From: Strigamia acuminata
Taxonomy: Eukaryota; Arthropoda; Chilopoda; Geophilomorpha; Linotaeniidae
Reading direction: 5' to 3'
Length of the DNA: 64,000 nt
NCBI GenBank assembly: GCA_949358305.1
Contig: OX442314.1
Location: 50,784,581 to 50,848,580 of the forward strand
Shown here: one piece after another, positions 19,492 to 29,757 of the stretch
How positions within the stretch are numbered: the first letter of the stretch is position 1
Layout: every line of letters starts with the position of its first letter
Notes under the pieces: generated by a model
The model's database searches: none
What the model was told of the DNA's origin: nothing
What the model saw: only the letters and a program-made list of their open reading frames with translations
Made by a program: the position numbers and the translations under genes

Positions 19492-22400
19492 ATGGCCGCA
19501 CCTTGGAGATTGCTCCCAATCTCGTTTGATCAGACAATAGAGATCATCGACCTGACCGACGACGACGACATAATACAAAATTTACCGGTAATTGTAACGT
19601 CGCAATTACCGTTGGACAATTCGATGCCCAACAGATTATTCGGATTAGCCTCGATTTGTTTCCTTTTATTTCCCACGTGACTTTTCTTTGTTCTTTTAAT
19701 CATTTGTTCCTTTGTTTGGATATAATCAGACTTTGGCCCGCTTCAGAATGGGTGCAAAATGTGGTTACTTACCAAATAAAGCCTCCCGAGTCTGAAAATG
19801 ACCCTCAAAAGTGTCGGAATTTAACCTAACCTTAAGATAACTTAACATGGCCTAGCCTATCCTTAACCTAACCTAACCTACGCTAGACCTGGTTGAGGCT
19901 AGGTTAATTTCCGACAGTTTTGAGTGTCATTTTCAGACTCAGCAGGGTTTGTTTGATAAGTAACCAAATTTTGGGCTCATTCTGAAGTGGATCCAATTCT
20001 AAAGTACACCCTTTAATTCCTTCCAGGTCACGTCTGACGTAACGGGAACAGGAAAGCCCATGAAAAACGAAGAGATGGCGATTACGGTTGGAGCGACGGT
20101 GACAGTAAGTGAAAGATTTATTTGATTCTCGTGTTTTCGAAAGGATGGATATACACATCACGCGGGAGAGAACGCGTGAGAACGCGGGTGTCATGTGTCT
20201 TTCCATTCACGCTTGACGCGGGTCCTCATACACCCACTCGTCTCGTTTGTTCCGTTTCATTTCACATGCTTTTTCTTTTTTCTTTTTTTCGTTTGTTTAC
20301 CATACGTATGCGTGTATAGCGCGCAACGGGAGCGCTTCCGTGTACAGCTCGCACCCGGCGCGCCCGCGTGTACAGCGCGCACCCGGCGCGCCCCGTGTAC
20401 AGCGCGCACCCGGCGCGCCCGCATGTACAGTGCGCACCCGGCGCGCCCCGTGTACGGCGCGCACTCGGCGCGCCCGTGTACGGCAAGCACCCGGCGCGCC
20501 CCGTGTACGGCTAGCACCCGGCGCGCCCCGTGTACGGCAAGCACTCGGCGCCCCCGTGTACGGCAAGCACCCGGCCGCCCCGTGTACGGCAAGCACCCGG
20601 CGCGCCCCGTGTACGGCGCGCACTCGGCGCGCCCGTGTACGGCAAGCACCCGGCGCGCCCCGTGTACGGCAAGCACCCGGCGCGCCCCGTGTACGGCGCG
20701 CACTCGGCGCCCCGTGTACGGCAAGCACCCGGCGCGCCCCGTGTACGGCAAGCACCCGGCGCGCCCCGTGTACGGCAAGCACCCGGCGCCTCCCGTGTAC
20801 GGCTAGCACCCGGCGCGCCCCGTGTACGGCGCGCACTCGGCGCCCCCGTGTACGGCAAGCACCCGGCGCGCCCCGTGTACGGCGCGCACCCGGCGCCTCC
20901 CGTGTACGGCAAGCACCCGGCGCGCCCCGTGTACGGCGCGCACTCGGCGCGCCCGTGTACGGCAAGCACCCGGCGCGCCCCGTGTACGGCAAGCACCCGG
21001 CGCGCCCCGTGTACGGCGCGCACTCGGCGCGCCCGTGTACGGCAAGCACCCGGCGCGCCCCGTGTACGGCAAGCACCCGGCGCCTCCCGTGTACGGCAAG
21101 CACCCGGCGCGCCCCGTGTACGGCAAGCACCCGGCGCGCCCCGTGTACGGCGCGCACTCGGCGCGCCCGTGTACGGCAAGCACCCGGCGCGCCCCGTGTA
21201 CGGCAAGCACCCGGCGCCTCCCGTGTACGGCAAGCACCCGGCGCGCCCCGTGTACGGCAAGCACCCGGCGCCCCCCGTGTACAGCGCGCACCTCCCACTT
21301 TTAGACTGAAAATTTGATCCCAAATATTGTATGCACGTATAATGCTAGGTTCCGACTTGTCTGAATTGTGTCAGCAGAAAATTTTCAGAGCAGAAAATTT
21401 AACTTTTCTGCTGTTGGTTCCCATCTGGCAGAAAAGTGGGCAGAAATTTCTATTAATTTGTTTCAAAAAATCGTTTACCACGTGCTACTGATCGAATGCA
21501 GGTAAAAAGTGCGCAGATTCGCTTGAAAACTATGCACTAGCAATCGTCAGACTACGGGCCGCATCGAAATGATCGAATGCGGCCGATTGCCAGTGCATAG
21601 TTTTCACGCGAATCTGCACACTTTTTCTGGAAATCGATGATGTCGATCAAACGCACGTGGGTTTTTGAAACAAAATTATTTAAAACAATTTCTTATTGAC
21701 TTTAGATTGGGAAGCCATTTTTTATAAATTTTGCACAAAGGTCAATAAGACGTTACTGGGCAGAAAATCATCTGATTGACTTGTGGGGTTTTCTGCAGCA
21801 GAAAAAATAGGAATTTAGTATCTGGCAGCGTCAGTGAGTGAAAGAATCATTCCACGATTGAAATCGAATTCACGAGGGTGCTTCACTATCGATTTACGTG
21901 TTTTTGCCCGTACCACCGTACACCCGCAGTTCGTCTCAATTTGTTTTGTTACATTGCACCCGTTACTTTTCCTTTTTTTATTATTTTATTTTTTATATTT
22001 GTTTGTTTCTTTCCAGGTCGCGTCCGACAATGTACAACACCTAGACGGGATGCAAGACACCTTGTCGCCAACGAGCGAGTCGCAGTCCGCGGGACTCGAG
22101 ACAGCGCCGGCGACGACAGTAAGTGAAAGAATTATCCCACGATTGAAATCGAGTTCACGAGGGTGCGTTTTCGCTCTAGACTCTCGTGTTTTTGACACGG
22201 TCGACGCGTAATGAACGTTTTCCCGCGTTTATGAGCTCGACAACACGTGCTGCGTGTTGTTCGATTCGCGTGTGACGCGTGTCACCGTAAACTGCTCGTC
22301 TCGGTTTTTTTCGTTACAATGCACACGCTACCTTATCTTTTTCTTTTATTTATATTTGTTTGTTTCCTTCCAGGTCGCGCCCACGTCGCCATCACAACCG

Positions 22401-24232
22401 TCGTTGCCAAGGACACCGACATTGCCACAGTCGCCGTTGCGACAAAATGTGCCGCCGCTGGTGTTGCAGCTACCCCGCGCTTACGTGTCTTTGTCGCGAA
22501 TACCACGCGCTTACCTGCAGTCGAAGCATCTTTGGCCGATACCGTCTCCTAGGCAGATACCGCGCAGAAACGTATTGTGTCTATCCACTACCGCCGCCGC
22601 CACCACCACCACCACATCATCCGCGTTTGCCGAATCAACGCGGACCAGGCGGGGACCAAAGCGGAAGCCACCCGAGGGTCGCGCGCCTGGACCCGCGAAA
22701 GCGACGAAAACGGTAATTTGTTTGATACTCGTACTCTGTTCATTGGACTTTTTTTGATTGTTTGCTTAATTGTTCGTTTCGCTTCTTTCAGACGCAAGAA
22801 ACTCTCCCGCCAACACAAGCTGGACCGTCCACTGCGCCCACGATGGAGGACGTGGTAGGATTGGTAAAGGCGATGGAGGCGAGGATGCTCCGCGCGATGA
22901 AAAGAACGGACAGTAGGGGAGGAGAGAAGACGGGAGGAAAGGCGAAAGAGATGGCGGAGAAAGAGATGCTGGAGAAGGAGGGCAACAAGTCATTTTATTG
23001 CGCCCCGTGCGCTTTCCGCCCGGACAGTAAGAAACAAACACCGATTTTATTTATTCATCCAATTGAATAATTAAATTCAAATTTTCTCTAGAAGTGACTA
23101 AGTACGGGTCTTTTTATAAGGACGCCTACAGGCATTGGGGACAGCAACACGGCATCTGCAAAGACGCAGCCAAGCCCGTCCGCGGGTTGCTGCGACTGCA
23201 CTCGCGCGCGCCCAATTGCCTGTTGTCGGTGAATATCAAACTGATTAACTAATTCATTTTATTTTTATTTTTATTTATTGTTGTTGTTGTTGTTTTTTTC
23301 CCTTCTTAGGCCTTGAAACGGATGCACGCATCCGATGGTCGCTGTCCTCTTTGCGCGGAGACGCCGTCTGCCGACGAGCTGAACGCTCACTGGCGGGACG
23401 ATCATTGCTTTCACACCGTCCCCCCGGTGTGGATGGAGAAAAGACGGGCGGAGGAGGAGGAGGAGCGAGTCGGGGACGAAGACGACAATGAAAGCTCATC
23501 GTCGTATTCCCCTTCCCCCCCTTCTTCCTCGCCCCGAAGCGACGTGCCAGAGAAACGAGCGCTGCGGTCGTCGACGGTGGTTTCGGCCACGAGTGGCAGC
23601 GGTACCATACGAATTCCCGACGATTTCCGGTCGCCACCGCACGAGGACGACCACCACATCTGGGACGAACGGTTCGTGGCGAAGATCTATCCGGACGGGA
23701 GCATAAGGCAAACGCGACGGCTCTTCGACTCGACTCAGGGTTTGACCGAACATGTAACCTGTCCTTTATTATTTATTAATTTTTTTTATTTCTACTTTTT
23801 AATTTTAATTTTTTTGTCTTTGCCCTTATTCATCCCATTTTTTCTCGTTCCACAGACGGACGACGGCGATTTGGCGGGGTTGGCCAGCCTGTTAGAACAA
23901 TGGGACAGCCTGCCGGTGAGCATGTCTGCGGGCGTGTCTTTGTCCGTGCGTTCTAAGTATTCGTTTTCTCTTTTTTTTTTCAGACGGAAGAACGACCGTT
24001 CAGAGAGTTGTATTTGAGGCGGGACTCGCCAGTGCCCGCGGAAGAGCACGAAGATGATGGAGGAAGCAGGCACGGAGAAGACGAGGACTTTATAGAGGGC
24101 GACGAAGAAGAAGAAGAAGACGTAGACGACTACAACTTCGAAAAGAAACAGAAGCGAGGAAAGAAAAAAAGGTGGAAGGGAAAGGGGATTGGGAAGTCGA
24201 GTGGCGGGAAGAAAAGGAGAGAACAGCAGTAG
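19492..24232 (+). CDS. Nine-exon nuclear zinc-finger protein with SUMO-interaction motif (novel)
   Basis: Nine exons with GT-AG borders and consistent phases give 579 residues: 19492-19587, 20027-20104, 22017-22118, 22374-22712, 22792-23026, 23092-23228, 23310-23753, 23856-23915, 23984-24232. Residues 16-26 (IEIIDLTDDDD) form a textbook SUMO-interaction motif. Exon 4 is Pro/Ser/Thr-rich and ends in basic RRGPKRKP. Two C2H2-like fingers follow: C275-x2-C278...H298-x4-H303 across exons 5-6, and C341-x2-C344-x11-H356-x4-H361 in exon 7, both with aromatic residues near the first His (YRHW, NAHW). Exon 7 also has Ser and acidic runs. The last exon has an acidic block (GDEEEEEDVDD), then a Lys/Arg tail (KKQKRGKKKRWK), a likely nuclear signal. 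Chromatin or transcription work is inferred. Exons 2-4 and their introns are related duplicates. No ortholog recognised; the exon 1 link is the weakest. Confidence 0.75.
19730..20005. mobile_element. Foldback element in intron 1 of the zinc-finger gene
   Basis: Two arms of about 110 bp face each other. Left: CTTCAGAATG at 19741, GTGGTTACTTACCAAATAAA, then GAGTCTGAAAATGACCCTCA. Reversed right arm: CTTCAGAATG, TTGGTTACTTATCAAACAAA, GAGTCTGAAAATGACACTCA. The loop has a few CCTAA repeats. It ends 22 bp before the acceptor of exon 2. Confidence 0.8.
20330..21290. repeat. GC-rich 27-bp minisatellite, about 35 copies, inside intron 2
   Basis: The unit is CGGCGCGCCCCGTGTACGGC plus AAGCACC, with variants (GCGCGCACTCGG, CTAGCACC, GGCGCCTCC) arranged in recurring blocks. 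The repeat has no stop codon in most frames, which produces long open frames on both strands (APRVRQ, ARPVYGKHP and similar); these are by-products of a period divisible by three. It lies between exons 2 and 3 of the zinc-finger gene. Confidence 0.95.
21504..21626. repeat. Long near-perfect hairpin in intron 2
   Basis: A 43-bp arm (21504-21546, starting AAAAAGTGCGCAGATTCGC) pairs with 21584-21626 with three mismatches. The loop is itself self-complementary (GGCCGCAT...ATGCGGCC). Transcription of the host gene would place this hairpin in its pre-mRNA. It may be a small foldback element. Confidence 0.75.
21834..22373 (+). repeat. Duplicated exon-intron segments in the zinc-finger gene
   Basis: Intron starts at 20105, 21834 and 22119 share GT[AG]AGTGAAAGA; the last two continue ATcATTCCACGATTGAAATC and TCACGAGGGTGC. 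Intron ends before exons 3 and 4 share TTTGTTTGTTTC.TTCCAG followed by GTCGCG. So exons 2, 3 and 4 with flanks come from one ancestral unit. The donor-like site at 21834 now follows only a remnant exon (GCAGCGTCA). Confidence 0.75.
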
Positions 24233-24546
24233 GAGAGAAACTCCCCCTTTTTAATTTTTTTTTTCTTACACCTATATACTGTATAGGGTTTTTTTGTTTT
24301 GCTTTTTTGTGTTGTTTTTCCATGGTGGTGATGATGCTGAGGAAAAAATTAATATTATTATTATAGTTATAATTCATTCAATATTATTGTTGTCGATTAT
24401 TATTGTTATTGATCATTGTGGCTGCAAGCGAGCGAGCGGGCACGTTTACTCGCCATTCATTTCCCCCACTGGAGCGTTTGTTCGTTTATTAAACAATCCC
24501 GTTTTACTTTGCTTCGCTTTACTTTATTATTTCATTTTATTTCGTT

Positions 24547-25086
24547 TCATTTTATTTTTATTTTTATTTTTACTGTTATTTTTATTTTTATTTTTACTGT
24601 TATTTTTATTTTTATTTTGTGTTTTTCACTGGACGCTTTGTGTTGTTTTACGGGCTCTCTTGTTGATGTTTCGTGCGTGCACGTGTGTGTGTGTGTGTGG
24701 CATTTTACAACAGGGTGGCGCCGACGTGTCCACTGGTTGGCTCGAATTCCAACCGTCTCCAACGCCTCGTAAAAATCGACACCGATTATACTACTCGAAT
24801 TTATGGCTTTAAACGACTCTACAGCGAACCTTTTCATCTGGTTGCTCACGAGATTTGCGAGACACGCGAGCGTTTGTTTTTCCCACATTGACGTTTTGAC
24901 CATTAGCCCCCACACACAATGATAAACAATCTTGAGTGTAACAGTGTCGCTCGATTCTGCGTTTCGGCTATCCGATGCAAGTGGGCACAGCAGATGACAA
25001 AAAGAATATATTAATCCATCAGCCTCACTAGCAAGGTTTTCCAGCGATGGCACTTCCTCCGCCGCCATTCCGCCTGTAGTACCCAC
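24547..25086 (-). CDS. Possible small minus-strand gene, 3' end in simple repeats
   Basis: An open frame of 179 codons begins near 25086; a second ATG opens MAAEEVPSLENLASEADGLI. The first 125 residues have balanced composition with no repeats (FCHLLCPLASDSRNAESSD, LACLANLVSNQMKRFAVESF). From about 24700 the translation is only simple sequence: HTHTHT from a GT run and KIKIKITV from TTTTTA repeats. Either an intron intervenes or the frame is accidental. It would be tail-to-tail with the zinc-finger gene. No family recognised. Confidence 0.35.
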   Translation of the reverse strand: MGTTGGMAAEEVPSLENLASEADGLIYSFCHLLCPLASDSRNAESSDTVTLKIVYHCVWGLMVKTSMWEKQTLACLANLVSNQMKRFAVESFKAINSSSIIGVDFYEALETVGIRANQWTRRRHPVVKCHTHTHTCTHETSTREPVKQHKASSEKHKIKIKITVKIKIKITVKIKIKIK

Positions 25087-26160
25087 AGCATTTCTTAAAA
25101 TCTGCTGAAAAATTCTGAAAAAATGCTGAAAAAATGCTGAAATTTGCCAAACATAAAAATTTCCTCAAACATTTGTTGAAATTTCTAAAAAAAATTCTAA
25201 AATTAATTGAAATCTGTCTGAAATTTGTCTGAAATTTGCCTGAAATTTCTCAAATATTCGCAAAAATGTTCGAATATTTGTCAAAAATTGCCAAAAATGT
25301 GCGGAAATTTGTCAAATCTGCGGAAATTTCTTGAAATTTGTAAAAATGGAAAATTTTCAAATATTACCAAAAATCTATAGAAATTTATCAAATATTGCCG
25401 AAATTCGGTGCAAGTTTTACGCACGTCAAATCATGTGCGCTCATGATGGCACACGACCCGTACTTTTGCACGAGTGCAATGACGCGCGATGAAGCAGTGT
25501 ACGGTTCTTGAGCGTCGTGTGCACATCCAACGCGCACTCACGCGAGTACTTCGCGCGCGCACATGCGTGGACTCTCGTGTGATTTTAAATTTCTCAATGT
25601 TATGTATGATTTTATTTTGCTAATTGTAACATATATTATCACTTGTTTTATGCTTTATTTATTGTATTTGTAACTTTCAAAACGTTATTGATGCTTACCC
25701 GCAATGTACCGCGGGATAAGTACGCGGTACAGGGCGCTTGGCAATAATGTACCGCGGTCCCGATACTGTACCTGTACACGCGAAAACACGAGTTTTCCAC
25801 TTTAAGAGGTTGTTTTGTGGTGTTGTTTGCAATATTTGTTTGGTGTTTTTTGTTGATTTTTCTGTTTGAAATTGTTTTTTCCGGTGTAATTTGAGTGGTG
25901 GAATATTGCCGGGGTGTAGTTGAGGGTATTTTTGGTATTTTCTGCTATTTTTGGAGGAGTTTTGGAGTTGGACGGCATTCGGGGTTTGATGCGGCGGATA
26001 ACGCACGCGCTTCGGCCGGTCGATCGAATCACCGTCGACCGTAGCAAGTGTTGCTAAAGTGATTGATTTCGTTTATTCGTTATTTTGAGGAAAAATACCG
26101 GTAGGTCCTTTTTATGATTTTAATGGGATGTTTTATGATATGACTTTTATTTTGCAATTT
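25087..26160. other. Degenerate AT-rich simple sequence, then GC palindromes
   Basis: From 25095 to 25420 the DNA is a degenerate mix of CTGAAAAAATG and GAAATTTGCC-like phrases. At 25690-25780 there are short palindromic GTACCGCGG/CGCGGTAC motifs. No gene is supported. Confidence 0.6.
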
Positions 26161-26669
26161 TTTTTTTGCAATGTCCGAACGGCTGAATCCTCGTTGCGAC
26201 TGCTGAGACGCGACTCGGCGGCGACTATCGATCCGCCCGTTCACCTACCCCTGCCGCGACCTCTTCTCCTCGCCCGAGTCCCCCTTGCGGGTTCCCGAAA
26301 CGTCGCCACCTTGACCCCGTCGCCGTTTTCCGACACCACCGAGTCCGGCGCTCGGAGTGACTGAAACTTCTTGCAGCGTGTCGTTCAAGGGGTTGGTGGG
26401 TCCGTTAAGGTTCGACCAGAGACGAAAAGGATTATGGGAAAAATTCTCAATGCAGGCTATTTTTGTGTCGAGCAAATTCCGCAAAGAGAAAGGCGTGAGA
26501 GAATTGGTGAAATGTCAAAAGGCAAAACGAAGCTAAACAAGAAAAATTCAAGTGAAAATCAATATTTCTGGCCTGATCGGGAAATTTTACAGGTGAAATT
26601 TACTCATTCGGAACACGGAAAAGTGTCCCCTCCATTCCCATTGCCGCGATCCGGGTTTTATCACACTTA
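26160..26669 (+). pseudogene. Possible exon remnants cut by a solo LTR
   Basis: After an acceptor-like T9GCA stretch a Pro/Ser-rich frame runs to about 26364. A second acceptor (CTTCTTGCAG, about 26376) is followed by a frame with GSVKVRPETKRIMGKILNAG and NSSENQYFWPDREILQ, ending at a donor-like CAG-GTGAAA. The solo LTR begins about 50 bp later. No family is recognised and the two frames are not proven to join. Confidence 0.25.
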
Positions 26670-27555
26670 ATTCTAATAATAAAGCGTGAAACTGCAGGTG
26701 AATGCTACAAGAGACTTATATCGCGGCCTTAAATTATCTAGGGTTAATTTTAGTAGGAAATAAAAGCACAGTTTTTCGATAAAAATCACACAATGTTTTA
26801 TTTGGTTTAATACAATGACTAGTAATAATAAATGAGAATAATATACGAAATAGAGGTAGAACAATGGAAAATCTCGCAACGACTGTTGCGAGTAGAAAAG
26901 CGCGGCAATGGCGCTGAAACAACGGTTTTTGTTTAGAAGACGGCTGTCTTCTGTTAAACTCACAAACGATGGTCTACGACGATGGTTCTCGCGAGTCTTC
27001 CACTCGGCGTACGACGGCACAAGGCGGTGGTTCACGTCGGGCGGGCGTCCGTTCGGCGTACGATGGCGAAGGCAACAGTTCGCGCTGTTGCGATGGCGAT
27101 GGTACACGTCGGCCGGGAACTTCTCTTCTCGATGCGGGAAATTAGCTGCGGCTAATTCTCGCGGATAGCTAACTTTGCACGTTGGTACAAAGCAAGCTGG
27201 TGAAACTTAACGATAATTACATGGTCCACTGTCAATACTTTTCGGAGCGAATAAGCAGTGATGTTGTGGGTTGTGTATTTTAGTCAAGAGTCCCGATTGA
27301 AGCTTGGGCGCGAGCCCGGCACGCTTCAATATTGCGCAGATAATCTGCGCAATTAGCTAAAACTGGTGCAACAAAGGATTATTGCACCATAACGGCTAAT
27401 TGCCGTTTTCACCCCAGCCAACCTGGGGTGATATGTGCCTAGGGAAGTTTCCTCCCCTTGGTCACATGATCTGACTTAGCGTGTGCCAAGTCAAATTAAT
27501 TAGAAAATAATTAATATTTATCTTCTAAGTGGTGAAACAATTCGAGATCACCACA
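26642..27555 (-). mobile_element. Solo LTR of the 43-kb Ty3/gypsy family (copy B)
   Basis: A 914-bp unit from TGCCGCGATCCGGG to GAGATCACCACA shows the same ends and internal order as 43181-44140 (CTAGGGTTAATTTTAGTAGG, AATACAATGACTAGTAAT, then the stem-loop cluster at about 27365-27495). No flanking element interior and no clear target duplication are seen. Confidence 0.85.
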
Positions 27556-27740
27556 CCAGGCGTCGGCGCGCGCGTCAACGCTGGCGATGCTCGAAAATCC
27601 AAATCCAGGTTTTCACACAACCCCACGTTATTTTCGAGTGGAGAGTTTGAAACGTGTTGCCGCGCAATCGCCAGGTTAATAAATCTCATGTCATACCGTG
27701 GCAAAATAGACACATGTAATAAACTGGCCTTTGGCTTTAT

Positions 27741-29040
27741 CTAAAAAAAAAGCAAGTCTCTATCTTGAACAGTTATTGAGCACATATTCAGAACTATATT
27801 TTCACAGAAAAAGGACATGAAGTGTACCGAGGTGATTTGCAGCACGTCGTACTTGCCCGGCAGGTCGCGCAACGTGTGGAGCAACAATCGATGTAAATAG
27901 TGCTCATGGATGCGCCCGTGTACATTGGGTGACATATTATCGCGAGCGCGCGCGTTTTTGATGCGGTACACGCATCAAAACTAGCAAAAGCGGGAATTTT
28001 TTGTTTTTATTGGTGGCCTTGTACCAGTGTTGTGCATTGGCGTAAAAACCGTACCCGTTACCCGCCCGTTACCCGTCTCCAAAAAAATTCTCTACCTATA
28101 CCCGCCCGTACCCGACCCTACCCTACCCGACCCGTACCCGCCCCGTACCCGAACGCAAACGCGATCACAACATCACGTGTGTTATTTTAATCGTAACATA
28201 GTTTAAAAGTGGTCGGGGCGCGAACAATGCACAATGTATATACACACAACACACGTGCAACGTGCATCGCATAACGTACACATTTAATTTACGATGCTAG
28301 CACCACAGCGTTAACGTCGTAAATTAAATATGTACAACACGAGAACGCGTACCCGCGCGTACCCGGGAGACCTGTACGGGTACGGGTACGGGTACCCAAT
28401 GCACAACACTGCCCTGTACCACTCACAGGTGATCTTTGAGGGGTTACTGCTTTATCTCCTCATGGCCCTTTCCCACCGAGGTTTCCACCACCTCGATATC
28501 CACTCCTGCCAAAATTTTCACCACCTTCGCATCCTTTTCTATCGAGGTTTCAATCACCTCGTCGTCGTTTTCTTTCTGGGTTCCCATCTCTTTGAAGTCA
28601 TCTCCTTGTACGCGACATCGGAACTTCCTTCGGTTTTAATCCCGTTCTGTGTTTCACGTGCTCTCAACATTTTTCGTGCTTCTTGCTACGTCAGCACTTT
28701 GTTCGCTCTAATCCCTTCGTCTGTGGCATCGAATTCGTCTCGCAATCCTTGTAACACAGCATGTTTAGCTTGGGCCTTCGGTATTTCCGCTCCATACAAT
28801 GCGCTTCTGGTTCTAAAGGCTTCAACTCGGAGGAAGTATTGGCCGATCGTTTCGCTCGTGGTCATTTTGAAGTATGACAACTCGTCTAAGCATTTATATT
28901 GCAAATCCGTCGTAGTCATTGCCATATTCTTTTTAATCAAGTCCCAAAGGTCTTTCGTGTTTATCTCGTCGTCGTAATGAAACACTTTGTTCATCAGTCC
29001 CAATTAGCACTCTTGGGGCATTGTCGTCTTTCCGCCATGG
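27741..29040 (-). pseudogene. Copia-type gag remnant split by a hAT-type MITE
   Basis: From 29003 down to about 28686 a minus-strand frame has KDLWDLIKKNM, LDELSYFKMTTSETIGQYFL and LQGLRDEFDATDEG, the pattern of the Copia gag (UBN2) region: W..L, L..KM.....I..Y, L.GL. The start is near MAERRQCPKSANW, and stop codons interrupt both ends. A further fragment at 27971-27790 (LHTLRDLPGKYDVLQITS) lies beyond the MITE and may belong to the same decayed gene. Confidence 0.55.
28025..28411. mobile_element. hAT-type MITE with perfect 16-bp TIRs and 8-bp target duplication
   Basis: The ends are CAGTGTTGTGCATTGG at 28025-28040 and its exact reverse complement at 28396-28411. The flanking octamers are CCTTGTAC (28017-28024) and CCCTGTAC (28412-28419), seven of eight identical. 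CAGTG-type termini with 8-bp duplications are the hallmark of the hAT superfamily. The 387-bp interior has no transposase. Its subterminal regions are degenerate (GTACCCG)n, inverted between the two ends. Confidence 0.9.
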
Positions 29041-29690
29041 AAATACACTGGTTTAATTAAATACTACAACACTTAGCCATGATTGGCTGTTTCACCTGAA
29101 ACGTCTAATGAACATATCATCATCACGCACGTTACTTCCAAGCGCCTCCTGGTGACAAATTGGCGGTCAAAGAACACAATTTCCAACAGAAAGAACCTAA
29201 CAAAACCCTATCGGTTTTGGTTGCGTTATACATCGCAGCTGCCTTTATCCCCATTGAGGAAAATAGAAAAATGACCAAATTTTTATTTTCCCTTTTTTGG
29301 ACAATTTTTTATTAAAAATAATTTTTTTTTTTTTTTTAGCAAATTTCCTTTTTTTTAAGAGAAAATAAAAATTGTAAACCATTTTACTAGCTCGGTACAC
29401 AGATTCAGTTAGCTCCTAAAAATCGTTAGCTCAAAGAAGTCAACACATTAAAAATTAAAATGGAAAAAAACCAATATTTCCTTCTTTGACAATATAATTA
29501 CAACCACCTTTTCATTATTTTGACATATAATTTGCAAATAATATGCTCAAAACAAGATTCAACCGACAAATTGCTAGCTAGCCATGTCAACATCTACACT
29601 GTATAATTTTCTAACTACTTTTTCCTTTTAGTCGTCTCATATGCACGAAATTTTCAAACTTCCATACAAAAGAAGTGGAAACACCCGTGG
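29041..29690. other. Intergenic AT-rich spacer
   Basis: Nothing is recognised here. A long T tract lies at about 29320-29340. Sequence similar to the channel copy 1 upstream region begins at about 29690 (CAGCAAGTTTTCAAC). Confidence 0.5.
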
Positions 29691-29757
29691 CAACTAGAAC
29701 AGCAGCAAGTTTTCAACGTTTTTAAAACGAAAAATTCATACTTTTTGTGTTTGCAAG

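Noticed and set aside
19861-19890. Interstitial telomere (CCTAA repeats)
   Set aside because: Only a few units, lying in the loop of a foldback element.
20195-21323. Several long overlapping open frames on both strands with APRVRQ or VYGKHP repeats
   Set aside because: They follow from a 27-bp tandem repeat lacking stop codons; they lie within an intron of a well-supported gene.
25980-26050. Possible tRNA (GGCGGATAACGCACGCGC...GGTCGATCGAATC)
   Set aside because: The arms do not form a cloverleaf and no acceptor stem pairs.
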